64,000 bases of DNA, from assembly GCA_963715045.1 (NCBI GenBank), contig CAVQRC010000010.1:1-64000 (forward strand), read 5' to 3'. The translations under genes and the position numbers were made by a program. Origin of the DNA: CAVQRC01 sp963715045 (lineage in GTDB: Bacteria > Planctomycetota > Planctomycetia > Pirellulales > Lacipirellulaceae). Below are positions 8,004 through 17,203 of the stretch, piece after piece; within the stretch, counting starts at the first letter, position 1, and each line of letters opens with the position of its first letter. The notes beneath the pieces were generated by a model. It worked only from the letters and a program-made list of their open reading frames with translations, was not told the origin of the DNA and did not search any database.

Positions 8004-11000
8004 TTACCGGCGTTGCGATCGACCAGGGCATAAGGTCCGACAAGTCCGAGTCGGGGACGGATGTTCTTTCTGGCCAGGATCAGCTGCCCACTCAACGCTT
8101 GGGCCGGAGCTGGTGAGCTGAGCGAGCACTTCATCCTGGATGGCCGCCCGGGCGGAGGCCTCCTTGTGATCTTGACCCGGGGTTAGTCGCCAGAGCAACT
8201 GGTCCGGACGATGGCGGCCGGGCAGGTCGACCGATGCGTCGGGTCGATTGGCACCGGCTCCTGCTGACTCGCCAGCAAACTCAAGTTGCCAGATTAAGAA
8301 GTCCTCCCCATCTACGTCGCCGTCCTGATCAGCATCCCCGTCATTTGGAGTGGCTCCAGTCGGAGTAAAGAAGTTGGTCTGCCAGACAAGGAAGTCGGCA
8401 CCGTCCACATCGCCGTCCTTGTCGAAGTCGGCTGCAAGACCTTCGACCTGGACCTCGAAGGCCCCCATGTCGATGCGGCCGCCGACTACGCGGTCGAAGC
8501 CTTCTCCGCGTTGGTCGTAGAGCGGGATGCCGTCCACGCCGGCGATGGCAGTGGGGTCGCCAGCGTTGATGGCGGGGCTGCCGGGAAGCAGGGCGTGCGT
8601 CAGGGTGGGGCCGCCGTTGTCGGCCAGCATGGTGTCGAGGATCGACGTCAGGGCCGTGGGATGGGTGCCGTCGCTGGTGGCAGTCATGTCGGTGCCCCCG
8701 GGAGTAACCCCGTTGAAGGCCTCGGCAGTAGTTTTGCTGCCGTCGCCCAGGAGGTTGTAGTTGTTGAGATCGACCGTGCTGATTTCACTCAGGATTTCAG
8801 CCCCGATGGGTGCGATGTTACCGGCCACGATGCTGCTGGTGATGGTGATGGTCGCCGTTCCAAAGCTAGAAATGCCGCCGCCGAAACGCGCCGAGTTGCC
8901 CGAGAGAGTGCTGCTGGTGACGGTCGCCGTGCCAAAGTAGCTGTTGTAGATGCCGCCGCCCGAACGCGCCGAGTTGCCCGAGATCGTGCTGCCGGTTAAG
9001 GTCGCCTTGCCAAAGTTGCTGATACCGCCTCCATGGACGGCGTAATGGCCCGAGGCCGAGTTGCCCGAGAGGGTGCTGCTGGTGACGGCCACAGTGCCTG
9101 AGTTATAAATGCCGCCTCCGGAGGTCGCCGAGTTTCCCGAGATCGTGCTGGAGGTGACGGTCGCCCAGCCAAAGTTGCTGATGCCGCCTCCATCGCCGGC
9201 GTTATAGATACGGCCTCCATGGCCGGCGTAATAGCCCGAGGCCGAGTTGCCCGAGAGGGTGCTGCTGGTGATGGTGAGGTTCTCTCGGTTGTATATCGCG
9301 CCGCCATCGCCACTCACGTCGCCGCCGGTGAGCGTCAGGCCGCTGATTTCCACGGCGATCTGGTTACCAAAATCACCGTCGTCAACGTGGAAGATCCGGC
9401 TCCCTTGGCCGTCGTCTTGCGAGGGTGTCGGGTCGTTGCCCGCGGCGTCGATCACCAGTCCCAACGGCAACGTCGCTCCATCGATGGTGAGCGGACGGGT
9501 GAGGAGTAGCTCGCCATGCGTGAGGAGGATGGTTCCGCCATCGAGCGAGCTGTCAAAGTCAATCGTTTCACCGGGTGCGGCGGCGGCAATCGCATCTCGG
9601 AGTGAGATGTCCCCGTCATCGATTCTTCCGTCCACTTCGTCAACGAGTGTATCGACGGTCAGGCCCAGCTCGGAACGCCCCATCGCCCAGCTCATATCGT
9701 CCCCTGAATCCAGAGGACCTCCTCCAGTGTCCACGATGCCCGATCCCGGAAAGATGATGCGCAAGGTGTAATAGCCGGCGAGAGTGGTCACGTCCGCAAG
9801 TCCACCGAGAACGAACATCCGATTGTCAGCGGTAGTAAGCGACTGGTCGCTGGTAAGAAGGTTGTCGCCGGCGTTGCGAGACAACACCAGGTCGGCCAGG
9901 TCGAAGCCACTCACCGGTCGAGTGAACAGAATTGTCACCGCATCGATCGGCGTGTCAGTCGGCGAGGCAACGTCGAGGAGGTCGACGGTGAGGTTCTGCC
10001 GTTCGTAGGCTCCGATGTCGATCCGCGCGGCGCTGTCGGCACTCGCTACGCGTGCAAACGGCTCGCCACGCTGGTCATACAGTGGCACTCCGTCCACGCC
10101 GGCCATCGCAGCGGGGTCGCCAGCGTCAATCGCGGGGCTGCCGGGTAGAAGTGCGTGAGTCTCGGTGAGGCCACCGTTGTCGTCCAGCGGGCCGAGCAGT
10201 GGGTCGATCGTGCCGTGGACACTGCCGCCGACGAGATTGCCCTGGGAGTCCGGAGCTCCGATGGGCGCTTCGCCCAGCGTGGTGCCAACGTTGGTGCCGA
10301 GCAGGCTGTAGTCCACTCGCAGCGTTCCTGTCTCGGAGATCCTGATATCAGACGGCACCTCACCATGCGAGTTACCTGCCACGATTGAATTTTTGATTGT
10401 GACCTGCGGGCCGCTCGCCGAGATGCCGCCATCTGACGAGGTCGCCGTGTTCCCGGCGATGGTGCTGGAAATGACTGTGAGATTACCAGAAGTAACAATT
10501 CCACCGCCCACGGCTCCATCAAATATATCGACGATGGCGTGGTTCGCGGCCACAGTGCTGTTGCTGATCGTCAAGCTGCCGCCGCCATGGTTGACACCTC
10601 CCCCCTCAGCATAGCCAACATACGTGGAGACTTGATTGCCGCTAATGACACTTCCGGTAACGGTAAGATTCCCACTTACAGAAAGACCTCCCCCCTCAGG
10701 ATCGCCATTTTCCGAGGAGACTTGATTGCCGCTAATGACACTTCGGGTAACGGTAAGATTCCCACTTACAGAAAGACCTCCACCCCAAGCGGGGTAATTG
10801 CCGCAGCCGTAAACGCTGTTGCCTCGAATCGAACTATCTTCGATCACGGTCGTTCCACCTGATGCTATGCCGCCGGCAGATCCCCCGTAAATTCCTATGA
10901 CGGCGTTTCCGGAAATCGTACTTCGGCGGATCACGAGTGAACCGTCGGACGCAATTCCAGCGGAACCACGATACGAGTGGTTCCCACGAATCTCGCTTCC

Positions 11001-11609
11001 TTCAATCGTTAGCTCCCCTCTTGACCAGATGCCCCCTCCTTTAGCGGCCGTGTTGTTCACGATGCTGCTGTCAATGATTGTTAGAACCCCCGTTGAGTAG
11101 ATGCCGCCACCTGCTCCGCTAAATGGGCCGGGAACGCTGTTTCCTGAGATATTACTTGCTCTCAGGGTGAGGTTTTCCGCATTGAAGATTCCTCCTCCAC
11201 GCTCGGCAAAATCGTCGTCTCGACCCCCCGAGACGGTGAGACCGCTGATTGTGGCTTCAAGCAGCGATTCCGCATCGCCATCATCCACGCGCAACACTCC
11301 GGAGTGGCCTTGCGACTGTTCAGGACCACTACGCCCATCAAGGGCGAGTACCTCGCTGCCAGGGCCGTCGATCGTTAGCGGCTTGTCGACGAACAATTCG
11401 CCGAGGCTCGGGTCAAGCAGGATCGTCCCGCTGAGCCCAGCCGCGAAGTCGATCACCTCCCCATCCGCCGCTGCCGCGATGGCGTCCCTGAGCGACACAT
11501 CCCCGTTTTCGATGCTCCCGTCCAGCTCATCGACCAGGGTGTCGACCGTGATGGTGAGTAGTTGACGCGGTTCCAGGTGTTCGGCGATCAGCTTGCGGCG
11601 ATTCTGCAT
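8004..11609 (-). CDS. large secreted beta-helix protein with LEPRxLL start and dockerin-like repeats
   Basis: The 1201-residue product begins MQNRRKLIAEHLEPRQLLT, the LEPRxLL signature of planctomycete exported proteins. I start at 11609, because the 93 codons upstream look non-coding. Two copies of a polymorphic beta-helix module follow, each opening with TVDTLVDE (near residues 20 and 650) and SLRDAIAAAA and continuing as many SSTISGNSA-type rungs. Near residues 1060-1110 two calcium-loop repeats, DFDKDGDVDGADFLVWQ and DADQDGDVDGEDFLIWQ, form a dockerin-like unit. The tail ends in charged helical sequence with DEVLAQL. The role is probably cell-surface or extracellular binding; no catalytic residues can be named. 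Confidence 0.88.
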   Translation of the reverse strand: MQNRRKLIAEHLEPRQLLTITVDTLVDELDGSIENGDVSLRDAIAAAADGEVIDFAAGLSGTILLDPSLGELFVDKPLTIDGPGSEVLALDGRSGPEQSQGHSGVLRVDDGDAESLLEATISGLTVSGGRDDDFAERGGGIFNAENLTLRASNISGNSVPGPFSGAGGGIYSTGVLTIIDSSIVNNTAAKGGGIWSRGELTIEGSEIRGNHSYRGSAGIASDGSLVIRRSTISGNAVIGIYGGSAGGIASGGTTVIEDSSIRGNSVYGCGNYPAWGGGLSVSGNLTVTRSVISGNQVSSENGDPEGGGLSVSGNLTVTGSVISGNQVSTYVGYAEGGGVNHGGGSLTISNSTVAANHAIVDIFDGAVGGGIVTSGNLTVISSTIAGNTATSSDGGISASGPQVTIKNSIVAGNSHGEVPSDIRISETGTLRVDYSLLGTNVGTTLGEAPIGAPDSQGNLVGGSVHGTIDPLLGPLDDNGGLTETHALLPGSPAIDAGDPAAMAGVDGVPLYDQRGEPFARVASADSAARIDIGAYERQNLTVDLLDVASPTDTPIDAVTILFTRPVSGFDLADLVLSRNAGDNLLTSDQSLTTADNRMFVLGGLADVTTLAGYYTLRIIFPGSGIVDTGGGPLDSGDDMSWAMGRSELGLTVDTLVDEVDGRIDDGDISLRDAIAAAAPGETIDFDSSLDGGTILLTHGELLLTRPLTIDGATLPLGLVIDAAGNDPTPSQDDGQGSRIFHVDDGDFGNQIAVEISGLTLTGGDVSGDGGAIYNRENLTITSSTLSGNSASGYYAGHGGRIYNAGDGGGISNFGWATVTSSTISGNSATSGGGIYNSGTVAVTSSTLSGNSASGHYAVHGGGISNFGKATLTGSTISGNSARSGGGIYNSYFGTATVTSSTLSGNSARFGGGISSFGTATITITSSIVAGNIAPIGAEILSEISTVDLNNYNLLGDGSKTTAEAFNGVTPGGTDMTATSDGTHPTALTSILDTMLADNGGPTLTHALLPGSPAINAGDPTAIAGVDGIPLYDQRGEGFDRVVGGRIDMGAFEVQVEGLAADFDKDGDVDGADFLVWQTNFFTPTGATPNDGDADQDGDVDGEDFLIWQLEFAGESAGAGANRPDASVDLPGRHRPDQLLWRLTPGQDHKEASARAAIQDEVLAQLTSSGPSVEWAADPGQKEHPSPTRTCRTLCPGRSQRR

Positions 11610-12228
11610 GGTAGCGGGCTCCAGGTGAGTCTTTGCATTCTTAGGCGACGCAGGCGGAAAAGCTCCAAAGCTCGTACTGCAAGGTTTGGCGCAAAGCATC
11701 CACTCCGTATTTGCCAAAGAATCGCCGATAGGACGCAGAAAATCCGAAACAGGGCCGGAAAGCTGGCGAGCGTGGCCGTGTTTGGTCACGTCGGCATGCT
11801 CGCCACAACTGAGCGGCCCCGGACCGGAGGTCGAAGAACGCGGCTGATTTGCGTCCGTTGGACGTGATGGACTCGAGGAACCTGTCACGGCTTAGGACCG
11901 ACTTGAGAGGCCGGTACCTTCTGTTTGCCCCGTTCAGCTTTGGCAGAACAAGTCCAGCAGAGATCGGATCACTCCCTGGTGGAGCCAAGATGGGCTCCAA
12001 GCTTCGCGGCCGCTTGCCGGGTTGAGTCGGTCGTTGGATCCGGAAGACGGCTCAGCGTTTGTTGCCAGTGGCCCGAGTCGACGGAAGAGGCCCAGATGAA
12101 AGATTCGTTGGCCTTCGATGGCACGCCCATGGAATTTGCGATGGCCTATCTGGGCGGCAGAATCAGCAATGGCCAGATGGAACCGCCCTCGCGGACCTGG
12201 GCGAGCCGCAGCAAGCCGACCAGTAGAT
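11610..12228. other. gap without a supported gene
   Basis: Open frames on both strands (for example 11641-12000 and 11934-12509 on the minus strand, 11925-12359 on the plus strand) overlap each other and known genes, and show no recognisable motif or ribosome site. I regard them as chance. Confidence 0.5.
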
Positions 12229-12256
12229 TTCGGGGCCTGATCGATCAGGCCCCGAA
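12229..12256 (-). terminator. 28-bp palindrome over the apgM stop codon
   Basis: TTCGGGGCCTGATC is followed directly by its reverse complement, giving a perfect 28-bp palindrome that includes the apgM stop codon. It could end the transcript or protect the 3' end. No T-tract follows, so a classical intrinsic terminator is not proven. Confidence 0.5.
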
Positions 12257-13444
12257 TTTGCCCAGGCGATCGGCGTTCGCCAGGGCCAGCGTCATCAGGT
12301 GTTTGGCTTCGAACATGCCCAGTCCACCGCGAAGACATTCCGCTTCGCCGAACGACTGACACGGATCGGTGCGGCACTTGTCGGCCACCAGCAGCGTCGG
12401 CACGGGATGCCAGCTGTGGGCCGCATGGACGGCCGGGGTGCTGTGATCGCCGGTCACGATCAAGACATCCGGTTTGAGGGCCTCGATCCGCGGCATGATC
12501 GCGTCGCAATCCTCGGTGCGGGCGACCTTGGCGGCGAAGTCACCGTCTTCGCCTGTGCTGTCGGTGTACTTGTAGTGGATGAAGAAGAAGTCGTAGTCCT
12601 GCCAATTCTGCTCCAGGAGATCGATCTCTTCGTCGAGTGTCTTGGGTTCGCCGACAATCGTCATCCCGACCAGTCGCGCGAGGCCCTTGTACATGGGGTA
12701 CACGGCGATGGCGGCTGCATTCAGGCCGTACACTTCTTCGTAGCTCGGCAGGTCGGGTCGCACGGCGAAGCCCCGCATCGTCAAGCAATTCGCGTGCGGC
12801 TGGTCGGCGAGCAGCTTGCGGGCCTGGGCCACGAACTCTTTGGCGATCGTGGCCGTCTTGCGGCTTGCCTCGTCGCCAGCGACCGGATCGAGCGGAGGTA
12901 CCCCGGTCTGCTGCGGATCGGTGTCGTCCACATTTCCGCCCAAGCCCTCACCGCGAAACACGACCACGAAGCGATGTTCTTTCACGGGTTCCACGAAGAT
13001 CTCGATGCCGTCGATCGAAACTTCGCGTAGTTTTCGGGCGAGCGGCGCACTCTGTTCGGTCGGGATGCGACCAGCCCGGCGGTCGGCGATGTTTCCCGCG
13101 GCATCGAGCGTGCAGAAGTTGCAGCGTATGGCCACGTCGTTGGCGGCGAGGTGGAAACCGATTCCGGTGGCTTCGAGTGCCCCGCGACCAATTCGATACT
13201 GGAGTGGATCGTAGCCGAACAGCCCCAGGTGTCCCGGACCACTTCCCGGCGCGATGCCCGGCGCGACCGGGATGCTGCTGCCGCAGATGCCCCGCTTCGC
13301 CAGCCGGTCGAGATGCGGCGTACGGGCGGTCTCCAACTCGGTCTTGCCGCCCGGTTCCTGGGGCAATCCGCCGAGTCCGTCGGCGACAAACAACACGATT
13401 TTGCGGTCGTTCTTGACGAAGAGTTCGCGGGTCAAGGAGTGCAT
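12245..13444 (-). CDS. apgM: 2,3-bisphosphoglycerate-independent phosphoglycerate mutase, archaeal type
   Basis: The 399-residue protein belongs to the alkaline-phosphatase superfamily branch that interconverts 3- and 2-phosphoglycerate in glycolysis with two metal ions. The metal-binding start KIVLFVADGLGGLP, the GPGHLGLFGYDP segment with its active-site region, and the late VTGDHSTPAVHAAHSWHPVP metal motif are all present in family order. The length is normal. It is transcribed leftwards with a repeat-filled gap behind it. The stop codon lies inside a perfect palindrome. Confidence 0.92.
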   Translation of the reverse strand: MHSLTRELFVKNDRKIVLFVADGLGGLPQEPGGKTELETARTPHLDRLAKRGICGSSIPVAPGIAPGSGPGHLGLFGYDPLQYRIGRGALEATGIGFHLAANDVAIRCNFCTLDAAGNIADRRAGRIPTEQSAPLARKLREVSIDGIEIFVEPVKEHRFVVVFRGEGLGGNVDDTDPQQTGVPPLDPVAGDEASRKTATIAKEFVAQARKLLADQPHANCLTMRGFAVRPDLPSYEEVYGLNAAAIAVYPMYKGLARLVGMTIVGEPKTLDEEIDLLEQNWQDYDFFFIHYKYTDSTGEDGDFAAKVARTEDCDAIMPRIEALKPDVLIVTGDHSTPAVHAAHSWHPVPTLLVADKCRTDPCQSFGEAECLRGGLGMFEAKHLMTLALANADRLGKFGA

Positions 13445-13446
13445 GG

Positions 13447-13552
13447 GTAGGGGTCAGGGGTCGGGGGTCGGGGTTCAGGAAACAGGGCTGAATTCTAGCG
13501 TTGCGTGCCAGCCGATGGCACCCCGGGCGGCGATCCCTGACCCCTGACCCCT
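13447..13552. repeat. GGGGTCA-type low-complexity foldback
   Basis: Repeated GGGGTCA units at 13447-13475 face CCCTGACCCCTGACCCCT near 13535-13552. The two arms can pair across about 60 bases. It fills the gap between apgM and the TraB-like gene. Confidence 0.7.
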
Positions 13553-13555
13553 CAG

Positions 13556-14488
13556 CTAATTCAGCTTCCAGGCTTCGATCCATACCTGCTCCGTTTTCCG
13601 CAGACCGAAGTCTTCGCCCAGGCGTCGCTCAAAGTCGGGCATGTGGGCGGCGCCGTAGAAGATGGCGATCTTCCGCCTGCCCAAGGCGAGTTGCTGCTGA
13701 AGGCCCCGCAGCGCTGCTTGATTTCGATCCACGACCAGCATCGTGTGCAGCTTGCCGCCGAGTGCCTCATCGAGCGTGCCCGTCTCGGCGAATTGCCGAG
13801 CCAGCATCTGCTTCAGTCGCGGCGGATCCGAGAGCAGAGCGAACAACTCCTCAGGTGAGGAAATCTCCGCCATCTGTCCGCCAGCCTGCGGATTCTGCGC
13901 CGCGAGGTTGCTCTGCCGGAGAACGTCGGCGAGGGTACTCAAGGCAACCGTAACCGCCGTCTCGCCGCGTGCTTCCATCTTGGCTTTGATCTGACCGGGA
14001 GTCAGGTCGGCGCGGACGAAGTGGGGACGCGTGTAGTCGATCCTCTCGAGTTGGGATTCGAGCTGCAACAGGTGGCGTGCGGCCGACTGGAGCAGAGCGA
14101 CGGGATGGCCGGATTCGCCACCGCGTCCGCCCCGCGGAATCGTCGTTCCCTCTGGGGCCACAAGTTCGTACAGCACGGCGTCATAACGATCAAACAACTT
14201 GTTGAGCCGGGCATAATAGCTGCGATCACCGATATGAACGGCCGCCACGAGGTCGACCGTCACGCCCCCGTCGACATCCGCCGCGTATCGGGTGACGGCC
14301 GTTTCGAGCGCTTCCCGGCGGCCGTTGACTTCCCGGATGCGGAGAAACCGGGTCGGCGTTTCCACCGCGACTGCAGGACTTTCGGCGACCGAATCGGATC
14401 CCAGGGCCGGGTGGTTGTCCTCCGCGAGGCTCTCACCAACCGTATTGGACAGGGCGATTAACACGAGGGTCGGGCAGTGAAGATTCAT
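13556..14488 (-). CDS. TraB/PrgY-family protein
   Basis: The 310-residue product has the two hallmark segments of the TraB fold: VDLVAAVHIGDRSYYARLNK near the N-terminus and IAIFYGAAHMPDFERRL near the end, with a conserved glutamate in VLYELVAPEG between them. Related proteins are putative peptidases or pheromone-shutdown factors; the reaction is unsettled. I start at the ATG at 14488, which leaves a hydrophobic export signal (PTLVLIALSNTVGESLA). The in-frame extension to 14857 runs through repeat sequence and is unlikely to be coding. Confidence 0.8.
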   Translation of the reverse strand: MNLHCPTLVLIALSNTVGESLAEDNHPALGSDSVAESPAVAVETPTRFLRIREVNGRREALETAVTRYAADVDGGVTVDLVAAVHIGDRSYYARLNKLFDRYDAVLYELVAPEGTTIPRGGRGGESGHPVALLQSAARHLLQLESQLERIDYTRPHFVRADLTPGQIKAKMEARGETAVTVALSTLADVLRQSNLAAQNPQAGGQMAEISSPEELFALLSDPPRLKQMLARQFAETGTLDEALGGKLHTMLVVDRNQAALRGLQQQLALGRRKIAIFYGAAHMPDFERRLGEDFGLRKTEQVWIEAWKLN

Positions 14489-14610
14489 GAAATCTCGGAG
14501 GAGGTTGCAGGCAGGTTGCAGGTGGACTTTGGGTTGTAACCGCAGTGCACCTCTTGCGATTCGTACGCCAGGCCCCGATCTTGCGGCCAGCCGCGACGAA
14601 AACCCGAGTC

Positions 14611-14700
14611 TTAGAGCCGATCCCAAAACTGGTTTCAGCGTCCGAATTCCCCGGCCGTGGGACGCGTTCACTGGCGTTCTGGAATAGGTATTAAGATCCC
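14611..14700 (+). repeat. ~85-bp hairpin element R1
   Basis: One of six copies sharing the core CGAATTCCCCGGCCGTGGGA, with outer arms of the GATCCCAAAAC / GTTTTGGGAT type. It lies upstream of the TraB-like gene and before the MBL gene. The other copies are at 24257-24340, 24865-24948, 47141-47223, 56146-56226 and 59545-59632. Confidence 0.8.
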
Positions 14701-14800
14701 AATTCCTCCGGCCGGCCCATTGTTTCACCGTCAAGAAACCGGCATCCTGTACTGGCCCCTCGACCCCTCGACCCCCGACTCCCCGCCCCCTAGATTTCCC

Positions 14801-15493
14801 ATGGTCTCTCTCACCTGGCACGGTCACGCCACATTCTCCATCGCAGCCGGCCCGCACAATCTACTTGTCGATCCGTTCTTCGACGACAATCCGGCCGCCT
14901 CGATGAGCGCCGCCGACGTCGCGGCGACCGCCATCCTGATCACCCACGGCCATGCGGATCACGTTTCTGACGCAGCCGCCATCGCCCGGCGGACCGGCGC
15001 CACCGTGATCGCCAACTTCGAAATCGGAGAGTGGCTCAAAGGGCAGGGGGTCAACGCCGAGCAGGTCATTGGCATGAATCATGGCGGAGGGATTGAGCAA
15101 CCGTTCGGCAGAGCGACGATGACCATCGCGCACCACAGTTCGAGTCTGCCAGACGGCTCCTATGGTGGAAATCCAGGCGGCTACCTCCTGGAACTCGTCC
15201 GTGGTCCGCGGATTTATCTGGCCGGCGACACTTGCGTGTTTCTCGATATGAGTCGCATCGGTGCCAAAGGACTCGATCTGGCCGTGCTCCCGATCGGCGA
15301 CTTGTTCACCATGGGCCCTGCCGAATCGATCGATGCCATCGGTCTGTTGAAGCCCAAACAGGTCGTTCCGTGTCACTACAACACCTGGCCACCGATCGAG
15401 CAGGACGTCGAGGCCTGGGCCGAACGCGTTCGGCAACACACGGCCGCCGAGCCGATCCCGCTCGCGCCGGGCGGCACGCATACGTTCGGCTGA
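14801..15493 (+). CDS. metal-dependent hydrolase, MBL fold (UPF0173 type)
   Basis: The 230-residue product starts VSLTWHGHATFSI and carries the metallo-beta-lactamase motif HGHADH (H49, H51, D53, H54), the later AGDTCVF metal ligand and the PCHYNTWPP histidine, all typical of the UPF0173 group of small cytosolic hydrolases of unknown substrate. The ATG at 14801 is the natural start, matching the family N-terminus. Upstream frame-compatible sequence belongs to repeat R1. No operon partner is evident. Confidence 0.88.
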   Translation: MVSLTWHGHATFSIAAGPHNLLVDPFFDDNPAASMSAADVAATAILITHGHADHVSDAAAIARRTGATVIANFEIGEWLKGQGVNAEQVIGMNHGGGIEQPFGRATMTIAHHSSSLPDGSYGGNPGGYLLELVRGPRIYLAGDTCVFLDMSRIGAKGLDLAVLPIGDLFTMGPAESIDAIGLLKPKQVVPCHYNTWPPIEQDVEAWAERVRQHTAAEPIPLAPGGTHTFG

Positions 15494-15535
15494 GCGGCTG
15501 GGACCTTGCTCGGCGGTGTGCGCTCGATAGAGGAA

Positions 15536-15622
15536 CCACGAAATACACGAAATACACGAAAGCGGACCTGCCTTCGCCAACCTCCGGTGCCCTTCTTTTC
15601 GTGTGTTTCGTGTATTTCGTGG
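15536..15622. repeat. CACGAAATA-type inverted repeat
   Basis: Bases 15536-15561 (CCACGAAATACACGAAATAC...) are the reverse complement, with one mismatch, of 15597-15622. The pair can form a ~25-bp stem after the MBL hydrolase gene and may act as a terminator or mRNA end. Confidence 0.8.
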
Positions 15623-15755
15623 TCTTCCATGGTCCTTCGTGGTAGCCACCTCTGGCCTCGAGGGCCGCTTTCCCAAACCTCCCCCAGCGGCAATAATCCT
15701 GCACCGGACGACCCCTCCTGATGCCCTCCCTTGGTTGCCTTTAAGGATCTCACTC

Positions 15756-16667
15756 ATGCGTGGTTTCCCCAGAGTCGTGCTGTTTCTCGTTTGTGCTGCC
15801 ACCTTGACCGCGACGGCAGCGTTTGCCGGCGAAACGATCCGCTACAAATTCACGCCCGGTCAGAAACTGGACTACAAAATGGTCCAGGAGACGGAGCAGG
15901 TCGCGAGCCTTCCGGGCCAGACGATTACAACCATCATCAACCAAGACACGAACATGCAGTGGTTGATCGAAGAGGTGAATGAAGACGGTACCGCAATCAT
16001 CAAGCAGTCGATCGACGGGATGCGGCTCGCGATGAAAGGGCCGATCGGCAGCTTCTCCTACGATTCGAATTCCGACGAGGAAGTGTCAGGCCCGGTCGCG
16101 AGCATGATCAAACCGATTCTCGACTCATTGAAGGGTGCCCAGTTCACGGTCACGATGTCGTCCCGTGGTGAGATCGAGAACATCGAGGTTCCGGATGGGG
16201 TGATTCAGGCGATGAAGAAGGTGCCCAATGCCCAGATGATGGGAGAGATGTTCAGCAAGGAAGGGTTTCAGAAAATGATGTCCACCGGTTCCCTCACCTT
16301 CCCGGAAGGCGAACTGACGGTCGGGGACGAGTGGAGTGCCTCGTTCGAAATGAAGAATCCGGCCCTGGGTGGAAAGCAGGCGATTGTGACCAAGTATCGC
16401 TATGCGGGTCAGGAGACGGTGGAGGGATCGAGCTACGACAAGTTCGACGTGTCGATCATGCTGGACTTCGGTGAAGGCAACGTCGCCGGTGGCAAGCTCA
16501 AGATCACCGAGCAGGAGTCCACCGGCACGATTCTCTTCGATCGCTCGGCCGGTCGCATGAAGAGTGCGGAGATCAACATGAACATGGATATGGAAGTCGC
16601 CCAGTTCGGCAACACCATCACGTCGCAATTGAGACAGAAGGTCAAGGTGGACGTGAGTCCCAAATGA
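15756..16667 (+). CDS. DUF6263-like exported protein
   Basis: The 303-residue protein has a clean signal peptide (VVLFLVCAATLTATAAFAGE) and then a conserved planctomycete-type domain: YKFTPGQKLDYKMVQE, an ISRGEIENIEVP-like strand (MSSRGEIENIEVP), the FPEGELTVGDEWSAS segment and TGTILFDRSAGR. This layout matches DUF6263 proteins of unknown function, probably periplasmic. AAGGA at 15743-15747 is well placed before the ATG at 15756. It is followed by a low-complexity repeat and a convergent Rieske gene. Confidence 0.75.
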   Translation: MRGFPRVVLFLVCAATLTATAAFAGETIRYKFTPGQKLDYKMVQETEQVASLPGQTITTIINQDTNMQWLIEEVNEDGTAIIKQSIDGMRLAMKGPIGSFSYDSNSDEEVSGPVASMIKPILDSLKGAQFTVTMSSRGEIENIEVPDGVIQAMKKVPNAQMMGEMFSKEGFQKMMSTGSLTFPEGELTVGDEWSASFEMKNPALGGKQAIVTKYRYAGQETVEGSSYDKFDVSIMLDFGEGNVAGGKLKITEQESTGTILFDRSAGRMKSAEINMNMDMEVAQFGNTITSQLRQKVKVDVSPK

Positions 16668-16670
16668 GGG

Positions 16671-16790
16671 AGTGGGCGAATAGGCAGATAGGCGAATAGG
16701 TGAATAGGCAGATGGGCGAATAGGGAGATGGGTGAATAGCGCCATAAGCCCATAACCCTATCAGCCCATTACCATTACCCCATCTGCCCA
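16671..16790. repeat. GCGAATAGG-type tandem and inverted repeat
   Basis: Degenerate 8- to 9-bp units (GCGAATAGG, CAGATGGGC) run from 16671 to 16735 and are followed by partial reverse complements (CCCATCTGCCCATC) up to 16790. The last codons of the convergent Rieske gene lie in this repeat. Confidence 0.7.
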
Positions 16791-17107
16791 TCAGCATCCG
16801 GGATTTTCACCCGGATCTCTTCGCCTTCCAGGACGACTTCATACGCATCGACCTTCAGTCGTGGATTGTCGCACCAGGTGCCGTCCAAGACCTTGAATCG
16901 CCAGGCGTGCCAGGGGCACATGACAATTCCCTCGTCGTCGACCGCGCCGGCACTGAGTGACGCTCCCATGTGCGGGCAGGTATCGTCGATCGCGTAGTAC
17001 TGGCCCTCGTGCTTGAAAACAGCGATCAAGCGATCTCCGACTTTGAACGCCTCGCCGCGACCCTCTTCGATCGCACCGACTTTGGCCACGGTAACCAACT
17101 GCGACAT
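16775..17107 (-). CDS. Rieske [2Fe-2S] protein (NirD/ferredoxin-like)
   Basis: The 110-residue protein is a stand-alone Rieske domain. The cluster ligands are C44-x-H46 in CPHMG and C64-x2-H67 in CPWH. Such proteins pass electrons to oxygenases or reductases, or form nitrite-reductase small subunits. The partner here is unknown because no such enzyme is adjacent. The start MSQLVTVAKV fits the family. The final residues ADGQMG are encoded by the low-complexity repeat behind the gene. It is divergent from the TPR operon with about 100 bp between them. Confidence 0.9.
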   Translation of the reverse strand: MSQLVTVAKVGAIEEGRGEAFKVGDRLIAVFKHEGQYYAIDDTCPHMGASLSAGAVDDEGIVMCPWHAWRFKVLDGTWCDNPRLKVDAYEVVLEGEEIRVKIPDADGQMG

Positions 17108-17203
17108 GAATTCCTCAAGACAAGGGGAACGCGTAGTATGGAGGGGAGATCCGGCCGCAACGTCGCCGCCCCGGTCGCAGCCGATGCTACAAGACCGACT
17201 GAA

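Noticed and set aside
11641..12509. Minus-strand frames in the gap after the beta-helix gene
   Set aside because: They overlap other genes, lack motifs and ribosome sites, and look like chance.
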